Source of the DNA: Pseudomonas baetica
GTDB lineage: Bacteria; Pseudomonadota; Gammaproteobacteria; Pseudomonadales; Pseudomonadaceae
Reading direction: 5' to 3'
DNA length: 64,000 bases
Assembly: GCF_002813455.1 (NCBI RefSeq)
Contig: NZ_PHHE01000001.1
Coordinates: 1,426,001 to 1,490,000, forward strand
Positions 1-9,283 of this stretch are shown here, in pieces; position 1 is the first letter of the stretch, and every line of letters begins with the position of its first letter. Made by a program: the position numbers and the translations under genes. The notes beneath the pieces were generated by a model. The model did no database searches. It worked only from the letters and a program-made list of their open reading frames with translations, and was not told the DNA's origin.

Positions 1-1006
1 CCAGATCCCATTGCAGATCCTTGGCCACCGCCAGCGATTGCGCGGCGAAGGCTTCGTTGGCTTCGATCAGGTCAAGTTGACCAATGTCCCAGCCTGCCTT
101 GTCCAGGCAGCGGCGGGTGGCCGAGACCGGGCCGATACCCATGATCGCCGGGTCGACGCCGGCGTTGGCATACGCAGCGATTTTCGCCAGCACCGGCAGA
201 CCGAGCGCCTTGGCTTTCTCGGCGCTCATCAGAATGACCGCAGCGGCGCCGTCGTTCAGCGACGAGGCGTTACCGGCCGTGACGCTGCCGTCTTTCTTGA
301 ACGCCGGGCGCAGTTTCGCCAGGGATTCGGCGGTGGTGGCGCCACGCGGTTGTTCGTCGACCTGAAACGCAACCGGATCGCCCTTGCGCTGCGGAATCAG
401 GATCGGGGTGATTTCCTCAACGAAGCGACCGGCCTCAATGGCAGCGGCGGCTTTCTGCTGCGAGGCGGCAGCGAAGGCGTCCTGCTGCTCGCGGCTGATC
501 TCGTACTTGTCGACCAGGTTCTCGGCAGTGATGCCCATATGGTAATCGTTGAACGCATCCCACAGGCCATCGCTGATCATGGTGTCGACGATTTGCGCGT
601 GACCCATGCGCAGACCGGTGCGTGCGCCCGGCATCACGTAGTTGGACAGGCTCATGTTCTCCTGACCGCCAGCAATGATCACATCGGCATCGCCGCAACG
701 GATCGCTTGCGCGCCGAGGTGCAGGGCCTTGAGGCCCGAGCCGCAGACCTTGTTCAGGGTCATGGCCGGCACGGCGTGGGGCAGGCCGGCCTTGATCGCG
801 GCCTGACGCGCCGGGTTTTGGCCAGCGCCGGCAGTCAGCACCTGGCCCATGATCACTTCATCGACCTGGGCACCGTCCAGACCGGTCTGTTCGAGCAACT
901 GGCGGATCACCGCCGCGCCCAGATCGACTGCGGATACCGAGGCCAGGGAACCCTGGAAACTGCCGATCGCGGTACGCGTGGCGGCAACAATGACAACGTC
1001 TTGCAT
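1..1006 (-). CDS. atoB: Acetyl-CoA C-acetyltransferase (thiolase), 3' end cut by window
   Basis: Biosynthetic-type thiolase that splits acetoacetyl-CoA into two acetyl-CoA (or the reverse), acting in the cytoplasm. The protein starts [15 protein letters not shown] and 335 residues are visible out of the usual ~393. The acyl-accepting cysteine is at C88 in NKVCGSGLK, followed by GGQENMS. The C-terminal His and Cys active-site blocks lie outside the window. It is the third gene of a leftward operon after the two CoA-transferase subunits (11-nt gap), which fits ketone-body or short-chain acid catabolism: acetoacetate is activated by the transferase, then cleaved here. The frame is open to the window edge, so this is truncation by the window and not decay. 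Confidence 0.95.
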   Translation of the reverse strand, partial: MQDVVIVAATRTAIGSFQGSLASVSAVDLGAAVIRQLLEQTGLDGAQVDEVIMGQVLTAGAGQNPARQAAIKAGLPHAVPAMTLNKVCGSGLKALHLGAQAIRCGDADVIIAGGQENMSLSNYVMPGARTGLRMGHAQIVDTMISDGLWDAFNDYHMGITAENLVDKYEISREQQDAFAAASQQKAAAAIEAGRFVEEITPILIPQRKGDPVAFQVDEQPRGATTAESLAKLRPAFKKDGSVTAGNASSLNDGAAAVILMSAEKAKALGLPVLAKIAAYANAGVDPAIMGIGPVSATRRCLDKAGWDIGQLDLIEANEAFAAQSLAVAKDLQWDL

Positions 1007-1017
1007 TTTCGACTTCC

Positions 1018-1683
1018 TCACTGGGCAGCGAACTGCATTTCCGGTACGTGATCCGGGACGATCAGTTTACCAGCGGTCTTGGCGACGATTTCCTCGACGC
1101 TGACGCCAGGTGCGCGTTCCTTGAGGACAAAAGCGCCATTTTCGATTTCCAGGTAGGCCAGGTCAGTCAGCACACGTTTAATGCACCCGGCGCCAGTCAG
1201 CGGCAGGCTGCACTTGGATAACAGTTTGGACTCACCGTCCTTGGACGCGTGGGTCATGATGACGATGATGTTGTCGGCGCCAGCCACCAGATCCATCGCG
1301 CCGCCCATGCCCTTGACCAGTTTGCCGGGGATCATCCACGAGGCGATGTTGCCTTCGACGTCGACTTCAAACGCGCCCAGCACGGTCAGGTCGACATGGC
1401 CGCCGCGGATCATCGCAAAGGATTCAGCGGAGGAGAAGATCGACGCGCCAATGCGCGCGGTCACGGTTTGTTTACCGGCGTTGATCATGTCGGCGTCGAT
1501 GGTTTCTTCAGTCGGAAAAGGGCCCATGCCGAGCAGGCCGTTTTCCGATTGCAGCATGACTTCCATGCCTTCGGGGATGTAGTTGGCGACCAGGGTCGGA
1601 ATGCCGATGCCGAGGTTCACGTAGTAGCCGTCCTGCATTTCGCGGGCGACGCGCTGAGCCATTTGTTCGCGGGAAAGTGCCAT
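1018..1683 (-). CDS. scoB: 3-oxoacid CoA-transferase subunit B
   Basis: Beta subunit of succinyl-CoA (or acetyl-CoA):acetoacetate CoA-transferase, which moves CoA onto acetoacetate. It has 221 residues, normal for the family. The catalytic glutamate is E47 in the SENG motif ([12 protein letters not shown]), and [15 protein letters not shown] is a family block. The start at 1683 is preceded by a GGAGAA ribosome site. It lies 24 nt downstream of subunit A and 11 nt upstream of the thiolase, so the three are almost certainly co-transcribed. Substrate (acetoacetate or another 3-oxoacid such as 3-oxoadipate) cannot be fixed from sequence alone; the thiolase partner favours acetoacetate (atoA/scoB). 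Confidence 0.93.
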   Translation of the reverse strand: MALSREQMAQRVAREMQDGYYVNLGIGIPTLVANYIPEGMEVMLQSENGLLGMGPFPTEETIDADMINAGKQTVTARIGASIFSSAESFAMIRGGHVDLTVLGAFEVDVEGNIASWMIPGKLVKGMGGAMDLVAGADNIIVIMTHASKDGESKLLSKCSLPLTGAGCIKRVLTDLAYLEIENGAFVLKERAPGVSVEEIVAKTAGKLIVPDHVPEMQFAAQ

Positions 1684-1707
1684 GTTGTTATTCTCCGTCA
1701 GCCTGAA

Positions 1708-2406
1708 TTATTTGCGGATGGTGCGCTGTTCGATGCGTTTTTCGAACGTGCCGCAAATGACCCGATCGACGTAGATGCCCGGGGTGTGAATGTGTGCCGG
1801 GTCCAGTTCGCCGGGTTCGACGATTTCTTCGACTTCGACCACGGTGATCTTGCCGGCAGTGGCGGCCAGCGGGTTGAAGTTTTGCGCGGTGTGACGGTAG
1901 ATGACGTTGCCGAAATGGTCGGCTTTCCAGCCTTTGACGATGGCGAAGTCGCCGGTGATGGATTCTTCCATCAGGTATTTGCGACCGTTGAACTCGCGCA
2001 CTTCTTTGCCTTCGGCAACCGGGGTGCCGACGCCGGTGGCGGTGAAGAAGGCCGGGATGCCGGCGCCGCCCGCGCGCATTTTCTCGGCGAGGGTGCCTTG
2101 CGGGGTCAGGATGACTTCGATTTCGCCTTTGAGCAGTTGCTCTTCGAACAACTTGTTTTCGCCGACATAGGAGGCGACAACCTTGCTGATCTGGCGGTCG
2201 GTCAGCAGTACGCCAAGACCGAAACCGTCGACGCCGCAGTTGTTGGAAACCACGGTGAGGTCGCGGGTGCCTTTGCGCTTGATCTCGGCGATCAGGTTTT
2301 CCGGAATGCCGCACAGACCGAAGCCGCCGGCGATGACGGTCATGCCGTCTTCCAGCCCGGCGAGGGCTTCCTCGTAGGAACTCACGCGCTTGTCGAAACC
2401 TGCCAT
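1708..2406 (-). CDS. scoA: 3-oxoacid CoA-transferase subunit A
   Basis: Alpha subunit of the CoA-transferase, 232 residues. It starts [15 protein letters not shown] and shows the family glycine-rich block [15 protein letters not shown] and [11 protein letters not shown]. The reading frame stays open for a further ~220 codons upstream, but that part is low-complexity and antisense to the LysR gene; the start at 2406 matches the family and has an AGAGGTGC ribosome site. It is the first gene of the scoA-scoB-thiolase operon. The promoter must lie in the ~195 nt shared with the divergent LysR gene, which makes that LysR the likely regulator. Confidence 0.93.
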   Translation of the reverse strand: MAGFDKRVSSYEEALAGLEDGMTVIAGGFGLCGIPENLIAEIKRKGTRDLTVVSNNCGVDGFGLGVLLTDRQISKVVASYVGENKLFEEQLLKGEIEVILTPQGTLAEKMRAGGAGIPAFFTATGVGTPVAEGKEVREFNGRKYLMEESITGDFAIVKGWKADHFGNVIYRHTAQNFNPLAATAGKITVVEVEEIVEPGELDPAHIHTPGIYVDRVICGTFEKRIEQRTIRK

Positions 2407-2544
2407 ATGCACCTCTTTTATTATTTGCGGGCGGCTGGCTAGCCGAATGACTGGAGTGTCGCACCGGTGGATATATTTGTTAAGTTGATTTTTAAGGTTG
2501 ATTGATAGATAAAACTCAATAGTCACGTTGTGGCGTGCTGCTTT

Positions 2545-2575
2545 GATCGTTCCAACGCTCCGCGTGGGAACGATC
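2545..2575. repeat. Short palindromic REP-like element
   Basis: A 31-nt near-perfect palindrome with GATCGTTCC and GGAACGATC arms around a CGCTCCGCG core. This sequence type is dispersed in pseudomonad genomes. Here it sits between the scoA and lysR starts, so it argues against the earlier in-frame ATG of lysR (2576), which overlaps its end. Confidence 0.7.
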
Positions 2576-2602
2576 ATGTACCGAGAGTCCCGAGGCTTCA
2601 AT

Positions 2603-3478
2603 ATGACCATCAAACAGATCCGCGCCTTTCTGGCGGTCGCCCAGAGCCTGAGTTTCGCCGTGGCCTGTGAGCGTTTGCACCTGTCGCAATCAGCCCTGAG
2701 CCTGACCATCAAGGCGCTGGAGGAGGGCCTGGGTGGCCGCCTGTTCAGTCGCAACACCCGCAACGTCGCGCTGACGGCGGAGGGTGAGTCGCTGCTGCCA
2801 CTGGCCAGGCGCCTGATCGCCGACTGGGACAACGCCGAAGACGAAATGCGCCAGCGCTTCAGCCTACAGCGTGGGCGGGTGACGCTGGCGGCGATGCCGT
2901 CGTTTGCCGGTAATTTGCTGCCGCCGATTCTCAAGACTTTTCGCGCGCGGTATCCAAACGTCAACGTGACGGTGAATGACGTGATCAACGAGCAAGTGCT
3001 GGAGATGGTTCGCGACCGACAAGTGGAGTTGGGTGTGGCGTTCGAACCGATGCAGAACACCTCGATGACGTTCACGCCGCTTTATATGGATCGTTTTGTC
3101 GCGGTGGTGCCGCAGGATTCGCCGCTGGCGGATCGTGCCGAAGTAGATTGGCAAACCTTGTTGCAGGAACCGTTCATCACCTTGCAGCGACCATCGACGG
3201 TGCGGGTGATGCTCGAAGAACACTTGCAGGCCCGAGGCATGAAGCTGCCGGTGGAGTTCGAGAGCCATCAGTTGGCGACGGTCGGGCGAATGGTCGCCAG
3301 TGGGTTGGGGGTGAGCGCGGTGCCAGCGCTGTGTGCCGAACAAATGCAGGAATTGGGGGCGCATTGCCTGACGCTCAATGACTCGGTGGAGCGGGCGATT
3401 GGCGTGCTGACCGAGCCGGGGAATGAGTTGTCGGCGGCGGCGCAGGCGTTGTTCGATATTCTTAAAACCGAACATTGA
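2603..3478 (+). CDS. LysR-family transcriptional regulator, divergent from scoAB
   Basis: DNA-binding regulator of 291 residues. The N-terminal winged helix-turn-helix ([19 protein letters not shown], then [17 protein letters not shown]) is followed by a type 2 periplasmic-binding-like effector domain from about residue 90. I chose the ATG at 2603 because LysR proteins begin just before the first helix and because the longer frame runs through a palindromic repeat. The gene is divergent from the CoA-transferase operon with ~196 nt between starts, the usual geometry for a LysR that controls its neighbour. The effector ligand is unknown; a CoA-transferase substrate such as acetoacetate is an inference. 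Confidence 0.9.
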   Translation: MTIKQIRAFLAVAQSLSFAVACERLHLSQSALSLTIKALEEGLGGRLFSRNTRNVALTAEGESLLPLARRLIADWDNAEDEMRQRFSLQRGRVTLAAMPSFAGNLLPPILKTFRARYPNVNVTVNDVINEQVLEMVRDRQVELGVAFEPMQNTSMTFTPLYMDRFVAVVPQDSPLADRAEVDWQTLLQEPFITLQRPSTVRVMLEEHLQARGMKLPVEFESHQLATVGRMVASGLGVSAVPALCAEQMQELGAHCLTLNDSVERAIGVLTEPGNELSAAAQALFDILKTEH

Positions 3479-3482
3479 ATAT

Positions 3483-4325
3483 TCAGGAGGTCAGGCGTTG
3501 TGTCAGCAGCGGCAGAAGCTGTTCGCACGCCCCTTCAATCTTCAAATCCAGCAAATCATCCGCCCGGGTCTTGCCCAGATTGATCGCGATCAACGGCTTG
3601 CCACGGTCGGCGATCACCCGGCACAGACGAAACGCCGAATACGCCATCAACGAAGAGCCTACCACCAGCATCCCCGCCGCATTCTGCGCCGCTGCCATGG
3701 CGCGGGCCGCCGTGGCCTGTGCGACGTTTTCGCCGAAAAACACCACGTCCGGCTTCATCCGTTCACCGGCGCAATGCGGGCAGTGCGGTACCTGAAACCG
3801 CGCCTCGAATGCCGGGTCGAGCAAGGTATCGCCATCCGGCGCCTGCACCGCATCGACGCCCGCCAGATACGGGTTGTGCAGTTCCATCAAGCGCTGAATC
3901 GCATCCCGTTCGCTGCGCTGGCCACAATCCAGGCACAGCACGCGATGCAAACTGCCATGCAATTCGATCACGTCATGACTGCCGGCTTGATCGTGCAGGG
4001 TGTCGACGTTTTGCGTGATCAACGCGCTGATCCGCCCATGACTCTGCAAACTGGCCAGCGCCTCGTGCGCCGCATTCGGCCGCGCCTGACGCACCCGCGG
4101 CCAGCCGAGCATCGCCCGTGCCCAGTAGCGACGGCGCGACTCGGGAGCTGCGAGGAATTCCTGATACATCATCGGCTGCCGGCCTCGGCGCACACCGTCG
4201 CTGTCGCGGTAATCGGGGATGCCCGACGGCGTGCTGATGCCGGCACCGGTCAGTACCAGAAAGTCGCCATCGGCCATCGCCTGTTGCAGCGTGTCGAGGT
4301 GTTCGCGGATCGGGCTGTCGAGCAT
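3483..4325 (-). CDS. Sirtuin NAD-dependent protein deacylase
   Basis: NAD-dependent protein deacetylase/deacylase, 280 residues. All sirtuin hallmarks are visible: GAGIS at 27-31, QNVDTLH at 105-111, catalytic H123 in ELHGS, and two zinc-binding Cys pairs (CLDC at 131-134 and CPHC further on). The spacing and the NVDTLHDQAGS block resemble the SIRT4-like class II group more than E. coli CobB, so it could remove lipoyl, biotinyl or other acyl groups and not only acetyl. It converges on the LysR gene with only 4 nt between stop codons. No obvious operon partner; the next upstream gene ends 54 nt away. Confidence 0.93.
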   Translation of the reverse strand: MLDSPIREHLDTLQQAMADGDFLVLTGAGISTPSGIPDYRDSDGVRRGRQPMMYQEFLAAPESRRRYWARAMLGWPRVRQARPNAAHEALASLQSHGRISALITQNVDTLHDQAGSHDVIELHGSLHRVLCLDCGQRSERDAIQRLMELHNPYLAGVDAVQAPDGDTLLDPAFEARFQVPHCPHCAGERMKPDVVFFGENVAQATAARAMAAAQNAAGMLVVGSSLMAYSAFRLCRVIADRGKPLIAINLGKTRADDLLDLKIEGACEQLLPLLTQRLTS

Positions 4326-4379
4326 GGTCAGCGCTCCGGGGAGGACGGTGCCAGCAGGTTAGCACGCGATCCGCGTGAC

Positions 4380-5429
4380 TTACTTGCGCGCCTCCAGAAT
4401 CAGGTTGAACGGTGTTTGCGTGGCGCGTCGGAAGTGTTTGAAACCCGCCTCGCTGAACACTTTGCGCAAACGCATTTCACCGGCCTGTGCGCCGAGGCCG
4501 AGGCCGACTTCCTGAGAGAGTGAGTTGGGTGTGCAAATGAACGTCGACGCCGCATAAAACAGGCGCCCGACCGGGTTGATGTTGTCATCCAGCGTATCGT
4601 TGGCGAATGGCTCGACCAGCAACACCGTGCCGTCGTCCTTTAGCGAGTTGTAGGCGTGGCGAGCCGCGCCGACCGGGTCACCCATGTCGTGCAGACAATC
4701 GAAATAACAGATCAGGTCGTAATCGTCGCCAGGGTAGTTTTTCGCCGAGCCCTGGAAGAATTTCGCCCGGCTGCTGACCCCGCCTTCCTCGGCGCGTTGG
4801 GTCGCAACGGTGATGGATGGCGCGTGGTAATCGAAACCGCTGAAGCGCGAATTGGGGAACGCCTGAGCCATGATCACCGTCGAGGCGCCGTGGCCGCAGC
4901 CGACGTCGGCGACGTTGGCGCCGCTCTCCAGTTTGGTCACCACGCCTTCCAGCGCCGGTAGCCATTCGGCGATCAGATGGCCTTTGTAGCCAGGGCGGAA
5001 GAACCGTTCGGTGCCGGTGAACATGCACGGATGATGATCGCCCCAGGGCAGGGCGCCATTGCCGCGCATGGCTTTGACCAGTTTGTCCTTGTCGTGGAAA
5101 AACGACGCCACCACGCCGAGACCGCCGGCGACGTACACCGGCGAGTCCTCAACCGCCAGCGCCAGCGCCTGTTCTTCTGGCAGGCGGAACTGGCCGTCGT
5201 GGTGCTCCATGTAGCCGGACGCCGCGTGGGCGCTGAGCCATTCGCGCACCAGACGCGGGTTGCAGGTGGTTTTCGCCGCGAGGGCTTCGGGGCTGATCGG
5301 TTGACTGTCGGCCATCGCCCGGTACAACCCGAGCTCTTCACCGACGATGACATTGGCCAGCATCGCCGCGCCGCCCATGTCGTTGACCAGTTTGCCCATG
5401 AATTCGTTGAGTCGGGCCTCGTCCATCAT
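4380..5429 (-). CDS. Class I SAM-dependent methyltransferase with N-terminal winged helix
   Basis: Predicted SAM-dependent methyltransferase, 349 residues. The first ~95 residues look like the winged-helix dimerisation domain found in O-methyltransferase-like proteins. SAM-binding motif I is VADVGCGHGAS (about residues 172-182), followed by FSGFDYHAPS (motif II) and DLICYFDCLHDMGDP (motif IV). The start at 5429 has a clear AGGAG five bases upstream; the longer open frame has no ribosome site. The family (related to Rv2258c-type proteins) has no assigned substrate in pseudomonads, so none is given here. It stands alone, with ~255 nt of non-coding sequence upstream. Confidence 0.88.
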   Translation of the reverse strand: MMDEARLNEFMGKLVNDMGGAAMLANVIVGEELGLYRAMADSQPISPEALAAKTTCNPRLVREWLSAHAASGYMEHHDGQFRLPEEQALALAVEDSPVYVAGGLGVVASFFHDKDKLVKAMRGNGALPWGDHHPCMFTGTERFFRPGYKGHLIAEWLPALEGVVTKLESGANVADVGCGHGASTVIMAQAFPNSRFSGFDYHAPSITVATQRAEEGGVSSRAKFFQGSAKNYPGDDYDLICYFDCLHDMGDPVGAARHAYNSLKDDGTVLLVEPFANDTLDDNINPVGRLFYAASTFICTPNSLSQEVGLGLGAQAGEMRLRKVFSEAGFKHFRRATQTPFNLILEARK

Positions 5430-5684
5430 GCGTGCTCCTGAAACAGGATCACAGTCCGGCGGCGTTGAGGGTCGAGGCATGCGCCACCGGGCGGTGGTCG
5501 GGGATACAGGCAGGGCGTTCGCTGCGCCCTGCGGCCCCCTCGACTGGGTAATAACAGAGTCTAGCGCGGTAACGGAGCCATGCTGCTTTTTAGGCGGGGT
5601 ATCAGGTCGATGAAGTCAACCTGCTGGCGAATGCTGGCTGCCAGCGGTTGTGCAGGGCTTTTGGAGGCGTTTCACTTGATGGGT

Positions 5685-6497
5685 TCAGGCGCAATAGTTG
5701 ATTTGCCCATCTTTCAGTCCCATTTTCATATGCTCTGCGTCGAGTACCAATGCGTCGAAGCACAGCTTAGCGACAATGAGATCCTTGGAAGGGTCTTTGA
5801 GAAGAACCAGCTCTCCCGTTTGGGACAGGTAGGCTGCAGAGCGCCAAATGTAAGCTGCGCGAACGTCTGTGTTTGTCTTGTCGAACGTGTGCGTGCCTGA
5901 TTTGAGCTTGTCGGAAATAAACAGGTTTACCTGGATTTGCTCAAATCCAGAGGGTGTTTCGACCGTTTGATAGGCGATCAACGAAATATATCCCTCTTGG
6001 GCGGAGTGGGTGACGTAAATTGTTTCAGCTTCAAAGGAACTGGTGATGCCCCCACTAAGTTCGGCGGTGAAAGTCTGAGCGCTGTTGATCAATTCCTCCT
6101 GTACGCCCTCCAGCGCAAGTTTTCCGTCGCTGACAATAAATTTTTCGTCGGCCTTGAACTGGAACTCACCGGTCACTTTCTGCTGCGCCCCGAAGTATCG
6201 CAGAGTCAAACTGCCCTCTTTGGCCGGGAGCATGAGGAAATGGTAGATAAGATTGGCGCTTGCCTCACTATTGCCGCTTCCCAACGCGAATGTGGCCGGT
6301 TCACCTGAAGTCGGAAGCTTGTCAAGAGCGACATTGAACAAGAAGCCTCGGGCATCTGTTCCGATCTTGTCAGTGGCGGATATATACAAATGCGTCGAGT
6401 TTATTTTGCAAGACAAATGATCGGCGGCTTCGAAGTCTTCCAGGTTGTAGAGTTTCGCCGTCACTTGCCCTTTAGTCGGTAGCGTGTTCGTACTCAT
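5685..6497 (-). CDS. Unrecognised protein with two similar beta-rich halves
   Basis: A 270-residue protein that I do not recognise. It has no signal peptide, no membrane segment and few cysteines, and it is rich in alternating polar/hydrophobic stretches typical of beta sandwiches. The two halves look like diverged copies of one ~95-residue domain: residues ~28-130 (LYISATDKIG, LDKLPTSGEPATF, GSLTLRYFG) line up with ~155-255 (IYVTHSAQEG, ISDKLKSGTHTF, GELVLLKDP). Codon use is visibly more AT-rich than its neighbours, which suggests acquisition. It is isolated: 142 nt separate it from the kinase gene's 3' end upstream and ~255 nt from the methyltransferase start downstream. No function is proposed. 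Confidence 0.75.
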   Translation of the reverse strand: MSTNTLPTKGQVTAKLYNLEDFEAADHLSCKINSTHLYISATDKIGTDARGFLFNVALDKLPTSGEPATFALGSGNSEASANLIYHFLMLPAKEGSLTLRYFGAQQKVTGEFQFKADEKFIVSDGKLALEGVQEELINSAQTFTAELSGGITSSFEAETIYVTHSAQEGYISLIAYQTVETPSGFEQIQVNLFISDKLKSGTHTFDKTNTDVRAAYIWRSAAYLSQTGELVLLKDPSKDLIVAKLCFDALVLDAEHMKMGLKDGQINYCA

Positions 6498-6639
6498 GAT
6501 CTGTATCCCGAAGGCTTATGGAAAATCCAGTCTATAGCTCACTGACGCGTCACGAACCTGTCAAAGTTGACAGGTATAAACACCGAGCTGGTTATTCCAA
6601 CGCTCCAGATACTTGCACTTAACGTAGCCTTCCACTGAC

Positions 6640-7947
6640 TCAAACCTGCCGCTCAAGCCGCAGTTGCGCACAAAGCCCGCCCCCCTCGCGATTGCTCAGG
6701 GTCAGTGAGCCACCCAGGGCTGCAGCCAGTTGCTGGGCGATGGCCAGCCCGAGGCCCGTGCCGCCGGTGTCGCGGTTGCGCGAGTTTTCCACGCGGTAGA
6801 ACGGTTGCATGACCTGCGCCAGTTCCTCTTCGGCGATCCCCGGGCCGCGATCGAGGATTTCTACCGACAGTCCGTTCGCCGCTGTCTCGACCCGCAGTTC
6901 GGCGGCACCGGCAAATTTCAGCGCGTTATCGGTGAGGTTCACCAGCACCCGGCGCAAGGCTTGCGGGCGGGTGTCGATCACCGCATGGCTTTTGCCGTGA
7001 AGCTGCACATCCTTGCCCATGTCCTGATAGTCGAACACCAGGCTGTCGAGGAACGAATCGAGATCGATGCGCCGACTTTCCTCGGTCGAGCCGTGGATGC
7101 TGCGAGCGTACGCCACGCCTTCACGCACCAGATGCTCGATCTCACCGAGGTCATTGCACAGTTTGTCTTTCTCGACCGAATCGTCCATGAACTCCGCACG
7201 CAATTTCATCCGGGTGATCGGCGTTTGCAGGTCATGGGAAATCGCCGCGAGCAGTTGCATGCGCTCCTTCAGATACGCGGCGATGCGCGCCTGCATCGCA
7301 TTGAAGGCGCGCGCCGCGTGAACCACTTCGGTCGGGCCGCGCTCGTCCAGATTGACCGGGTGGGCGTTGGGGTCGAGGCTTTCCACGGCGTTGGCGAGGC
7401 GGGCGAGGGGACGGAGGGCGATGCGCACGGCCAGCCAGGTGCAGGCGATCAGCAGCGCCAGTTGCCCGAGCAGCACCGCCGGCAGCCAGGGCGACAGCGG
7501 CGGCATGGCCGGACGCACATCGATGGTCAGCGGGCTGCCGTCGCGCAGGCGCAAATGCGCCTGAAAGTGCCGTTGCGGCCCGGGGATATCGGTGAAGGTC
7601 AGCGGGTATTCGTCGCCGATGGCCGCTGTGATCGAGGTGACGGCAACCGGCACATCAGCCGAGCCCAGCGCCGGCCCCGCCTGGCCCGCGCTCAACAAAT
7701 AGGTGTAATGCGCCCGGGTCAGCCGTTCGATCCAGGCGGGCCGTTCTGCGGCGGGCAAGCGGTCGAGAATGGCAATCGAGGTCGAGACGTCGGTTTCGAG
7801 GTTGTTGAGCATGGTGCTTTTGGCGCTTTGGTAGCGCTCGTAATACTGCGCACCGAATGACAGCGCCTGGGCGAGGATCAGCCCGATCAGGAAGATCAGC
7901 GACAACCGTGAGGCCAGCGTGCGCGGCCAGTGCAGGGTGCCGCTCAT
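6640..7947 (-). CDS. Two-component sensor histidine kinase
   Basis: Inner-membrane histidine kinase of 435 residues. Transmembrane segments are at about 14-34 and 155-177, enclosing a small periplasmic sensor of ~120 residues. A HAMP linker follows (to ~230), then the phospho-acceptor helix with H238 in ISHDLQTPITRMK, the N box (NLTDNALKFA), and the G1/G2 boxes (DRGPGIAE and GTGLGLAIAQQ). Its start overlaps the end of the response-regulator gene by 4 nt, so the pair is translationally coupled. The nearest plausible target is the divergent DUF2790-DipZ operon. The gene pair plus a DsbD/DipZ-type neighbour recalls the copper-responsive DsbRS arrangement of P. aeruginosa, but the signal here is not shown by sequence. 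Confidence 0.95.
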   Translation of the reverse strand: MSGTLHWPRTLASRLSLIFLIGLILAQALSFGAQYYERYQSAKSTMLNNLETDVSTSIAILDRLPAAERPAWIERLTRAHYTYLLSAGQAGPALGSADVPVAVTSITAAIGDEYPLTFTDIPGPQRHFQAHLRLRDGSPLTIDVRPAMPPLSPWLPAVLLGQLALLIACTWLAVRIALRPLARLANAVESLDPNAHPVNLDERGPTEVVHAARAFNAMQARIAAYLKERMQLLAAISHDLQTPITRMKLRAEFMDDSVEKDKLCNDLGEIEHLVREGVAYARSIHGSTEESRRIDLDSFLDSLVFDYQDMGKDVQLHGKSHAVIDTRPQALRRVLVNLTDNALKFAGAAELRVETAANGLSVEILDRGPGIAEEELAQVMQPFYRVENSRNRDTGGTGLGLAIAQQLAAALGGSLTLSNREGGGLCAQLRLERQV

Positions 7948-8684
7948 GCCGACGCCCCGAGGATCTCCACCGGCAACGAAAATACATAGCCTTCGCTACG
8001 CACGGTTTTGATACAGGCCGGCTCGCGTGCATCGTCGAGCAGACGCTGGCGCAGGCGGCTGACCAGCAAATCGATGGAGCGGTCGAACAGGTCAGCGTCG
8101 CGCCCTTGGGTCAGATTGAGCAGTTGATCGCGGCTGAGCACCCGCTGCGGGTGATCGAGGAATACGCGCAGCAAACGGTATTCGGCGCCACTGAGGGCGA
8201 CCATCGTGCCGTCCTTGTCCAGCAGATGACGCGCCGAGGTGTCCAGTTGCCAACGACCGAACGCCAGCAAGCGCCCGGCCTCGGTGACCACCAGATTCGG
8301 CGGCAGCATCCGTGTGCGTCGCAGCACGGCGTTGATCCGCGCCAGCAGCTCACGGGCGGCGAAGGGCTTGGTCAGGTAATCATCGGCGCCCATTTCCAGG
8401 CCAATGATGCGATCGGTTTCATCGTTGCGCGCGGTCAGCATCAGCACCGGCGTGGCTTTGTGTTTGCCCACGCGCAACTCGCGGCATAACTGCAGCCCAT
8501 CGTCGCCCGGCATCATGATGTCGAGCACGATCAGGTCAACGGTGTTGGTGTCGAGGAAGCTGCGCATTTGCCGGCCATCGGCGACCACGGTGGTGCGCAG
8601 GCCGTTTTTCTTCAGGTAATTGCCGACCAGTTCGCGGATCTCGCGGTCGTCGTCGACGATGAGAATGTGATCGACATGCTCCAT
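7944..8684 (-). CDS. OmpR-family response regulator
   Basis: DNA-binding response regulator of 246 residues. The receiver domain carries the acidic pocket D11-D13, phospho-acceptor D55 in LIVLDIMMPGDDG, and the conserved KPF lysine in YLTKPFAARE. The C-terminal winged-helix domain (about 140-240) ends with RQRLLDDAREPACIKTVRSEGYVF, typical of the OmpR/PhoB class. It precedes the histidine kinase gene in a two-gene leftward operon (4-nt overlap). Its upstream region of ~305 nt carries direct repeats with a 10-bp phase, the arrangement OmpR-type dimers bind, so autoregulation and control of the divergent operon are likely. Confidence 0.95.
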   Translation of the reverse strand: MEHVDHILIVDDDREIRELVGNYLKKNGLRTTVVADGRQMRSFLDTNTVDLIVLDIMMPGDDGLQLCRELRVGKHKATPVLMLTARNDETDRIIGLEMGADDYLTKPFAARELLARINAVLRRTRMLPPNLVVTEAGRLLAFGRWQLDTSARHLLDKDGTMVALSGAEYRLLRVFLDHPQRVLSRDQLLNLTQGRDADLFDRSIDLLVSRLRQRLLDDAREPACIKTVRSEGYVFSLPVEILGASA

Positions 8685-8754
8685 GGGGGCAAACCTCTAT
8701 CAAGGGGGATGGGTTGCAGTCTATCGAGCCTGTGCCGGCTCGCCTGCCTGGCTT

Positions 8755-8898
8755 TGTATTGCAGTGTATCCGGCACCACGTGCGATACACGGCGAAGCAA
8801 AAAGGCGAAATTTCCAGGGTTCTGTATCGCTGTGTATCTGCGCCCGGCACAGATACACAGCGATCGATAGCGGCCATTTCCTGACACATGGGCGATAC
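8755..8898. promoter_or_regulatory. Phased TGTATC/GATACA repeats between the two-component system and DUF2790 operon
   Basis: The 305 nt between the divergent starts (8685-8989) hold no gene but a dense set of hexamers. TGTATT at 8755 and TGTATC at 8765 are exactly 10 nt apart. TGTATC at 8823 and 8833 are again 10 nt apart. GATACA at 8784 and 8852 and GATACC at 8894 are in the opposite direction, with GATCGA 10 nt after the 8852 site. The pair around 8824-8862 forms a long near-palindrome. Ten-bp-phased direct repeats are what OmpR-family regulators bind, so this is a predicted operator for the adjacent response regulator (inference). Confidence 0.6.
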
Positions 8899-8989
8899 CT
8901 CGCAAGCCTCAAATAGGCCCCATCGAGGCCTACCCACACCGCCTCGGCTCAACCAACGATTGACTCATTGAAGCCTTGAGGAATATGCC

Positions 8990-9256
8990 ATGAATACTAA
9001 ATCCGTGATCGCCGCCTGCCTGTTCGCCGCCGTGAACATCTGCACCCTGTCGGCCCGCGCCGAAGCGGCCAATGTCACCCCGCAAACCTACACCTACGGT
9101 ACGCACCTGGACATCCAGAAAGTCCTCTCGATGAAAGAGGACACCTCGGTGAACTGCGGCATTGTCGAGGCACGCATGACCTACCTGGATTCGGCGGGCA
9201 AAACCCAAGCGCTGGATTACCAAAAGTTTGCGGATAACTGCCTCGGCGAAAACTGA
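8990..9256 (+). CDS. DUF2790 periplasmic protein
   Basis: Small exported protein of 88 residues. An N-terminal signal peptide (MNTKSVIAACLFAAVNIC..LSARAEA) precedes a mature part of ~62 residues matching the pseudomonad DUF2790 family (YTYGTHLDIQKVLS, C..VEARMTYLDSAGK, DYQKFADNC). Two conserved cysteines remain in the mature part and could form a disulfide. The ribosome site is GAGGAAT. It is the first gene of a rightward operon with a second secreted small protein (27-nt gap) and a DipZ-like thiol reductant protein, so a periplasmic thiol or metal-stress role is plausible, but the family has no established function that I can name. Confidence 0.85.
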   Translation: MNTKSVIAACLFAAVNICTLSARAEAANVTPQTYTYGTHLDIQKVLSMKEDTSVNCGIVEARMTYLDSAGKTQALDYQKFADNCLGEN

Positions 9257-9283
9257 GTCATCAACCCTTTCAGGAGCCTCACC

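Noticed and set aside
1708..3075. Extension of scoA to a 455-codon frame
   Set aside because: The extra N-terminal part is antisense to lysR and lacks family similarity; the family start with a ribosome site is at 2406.
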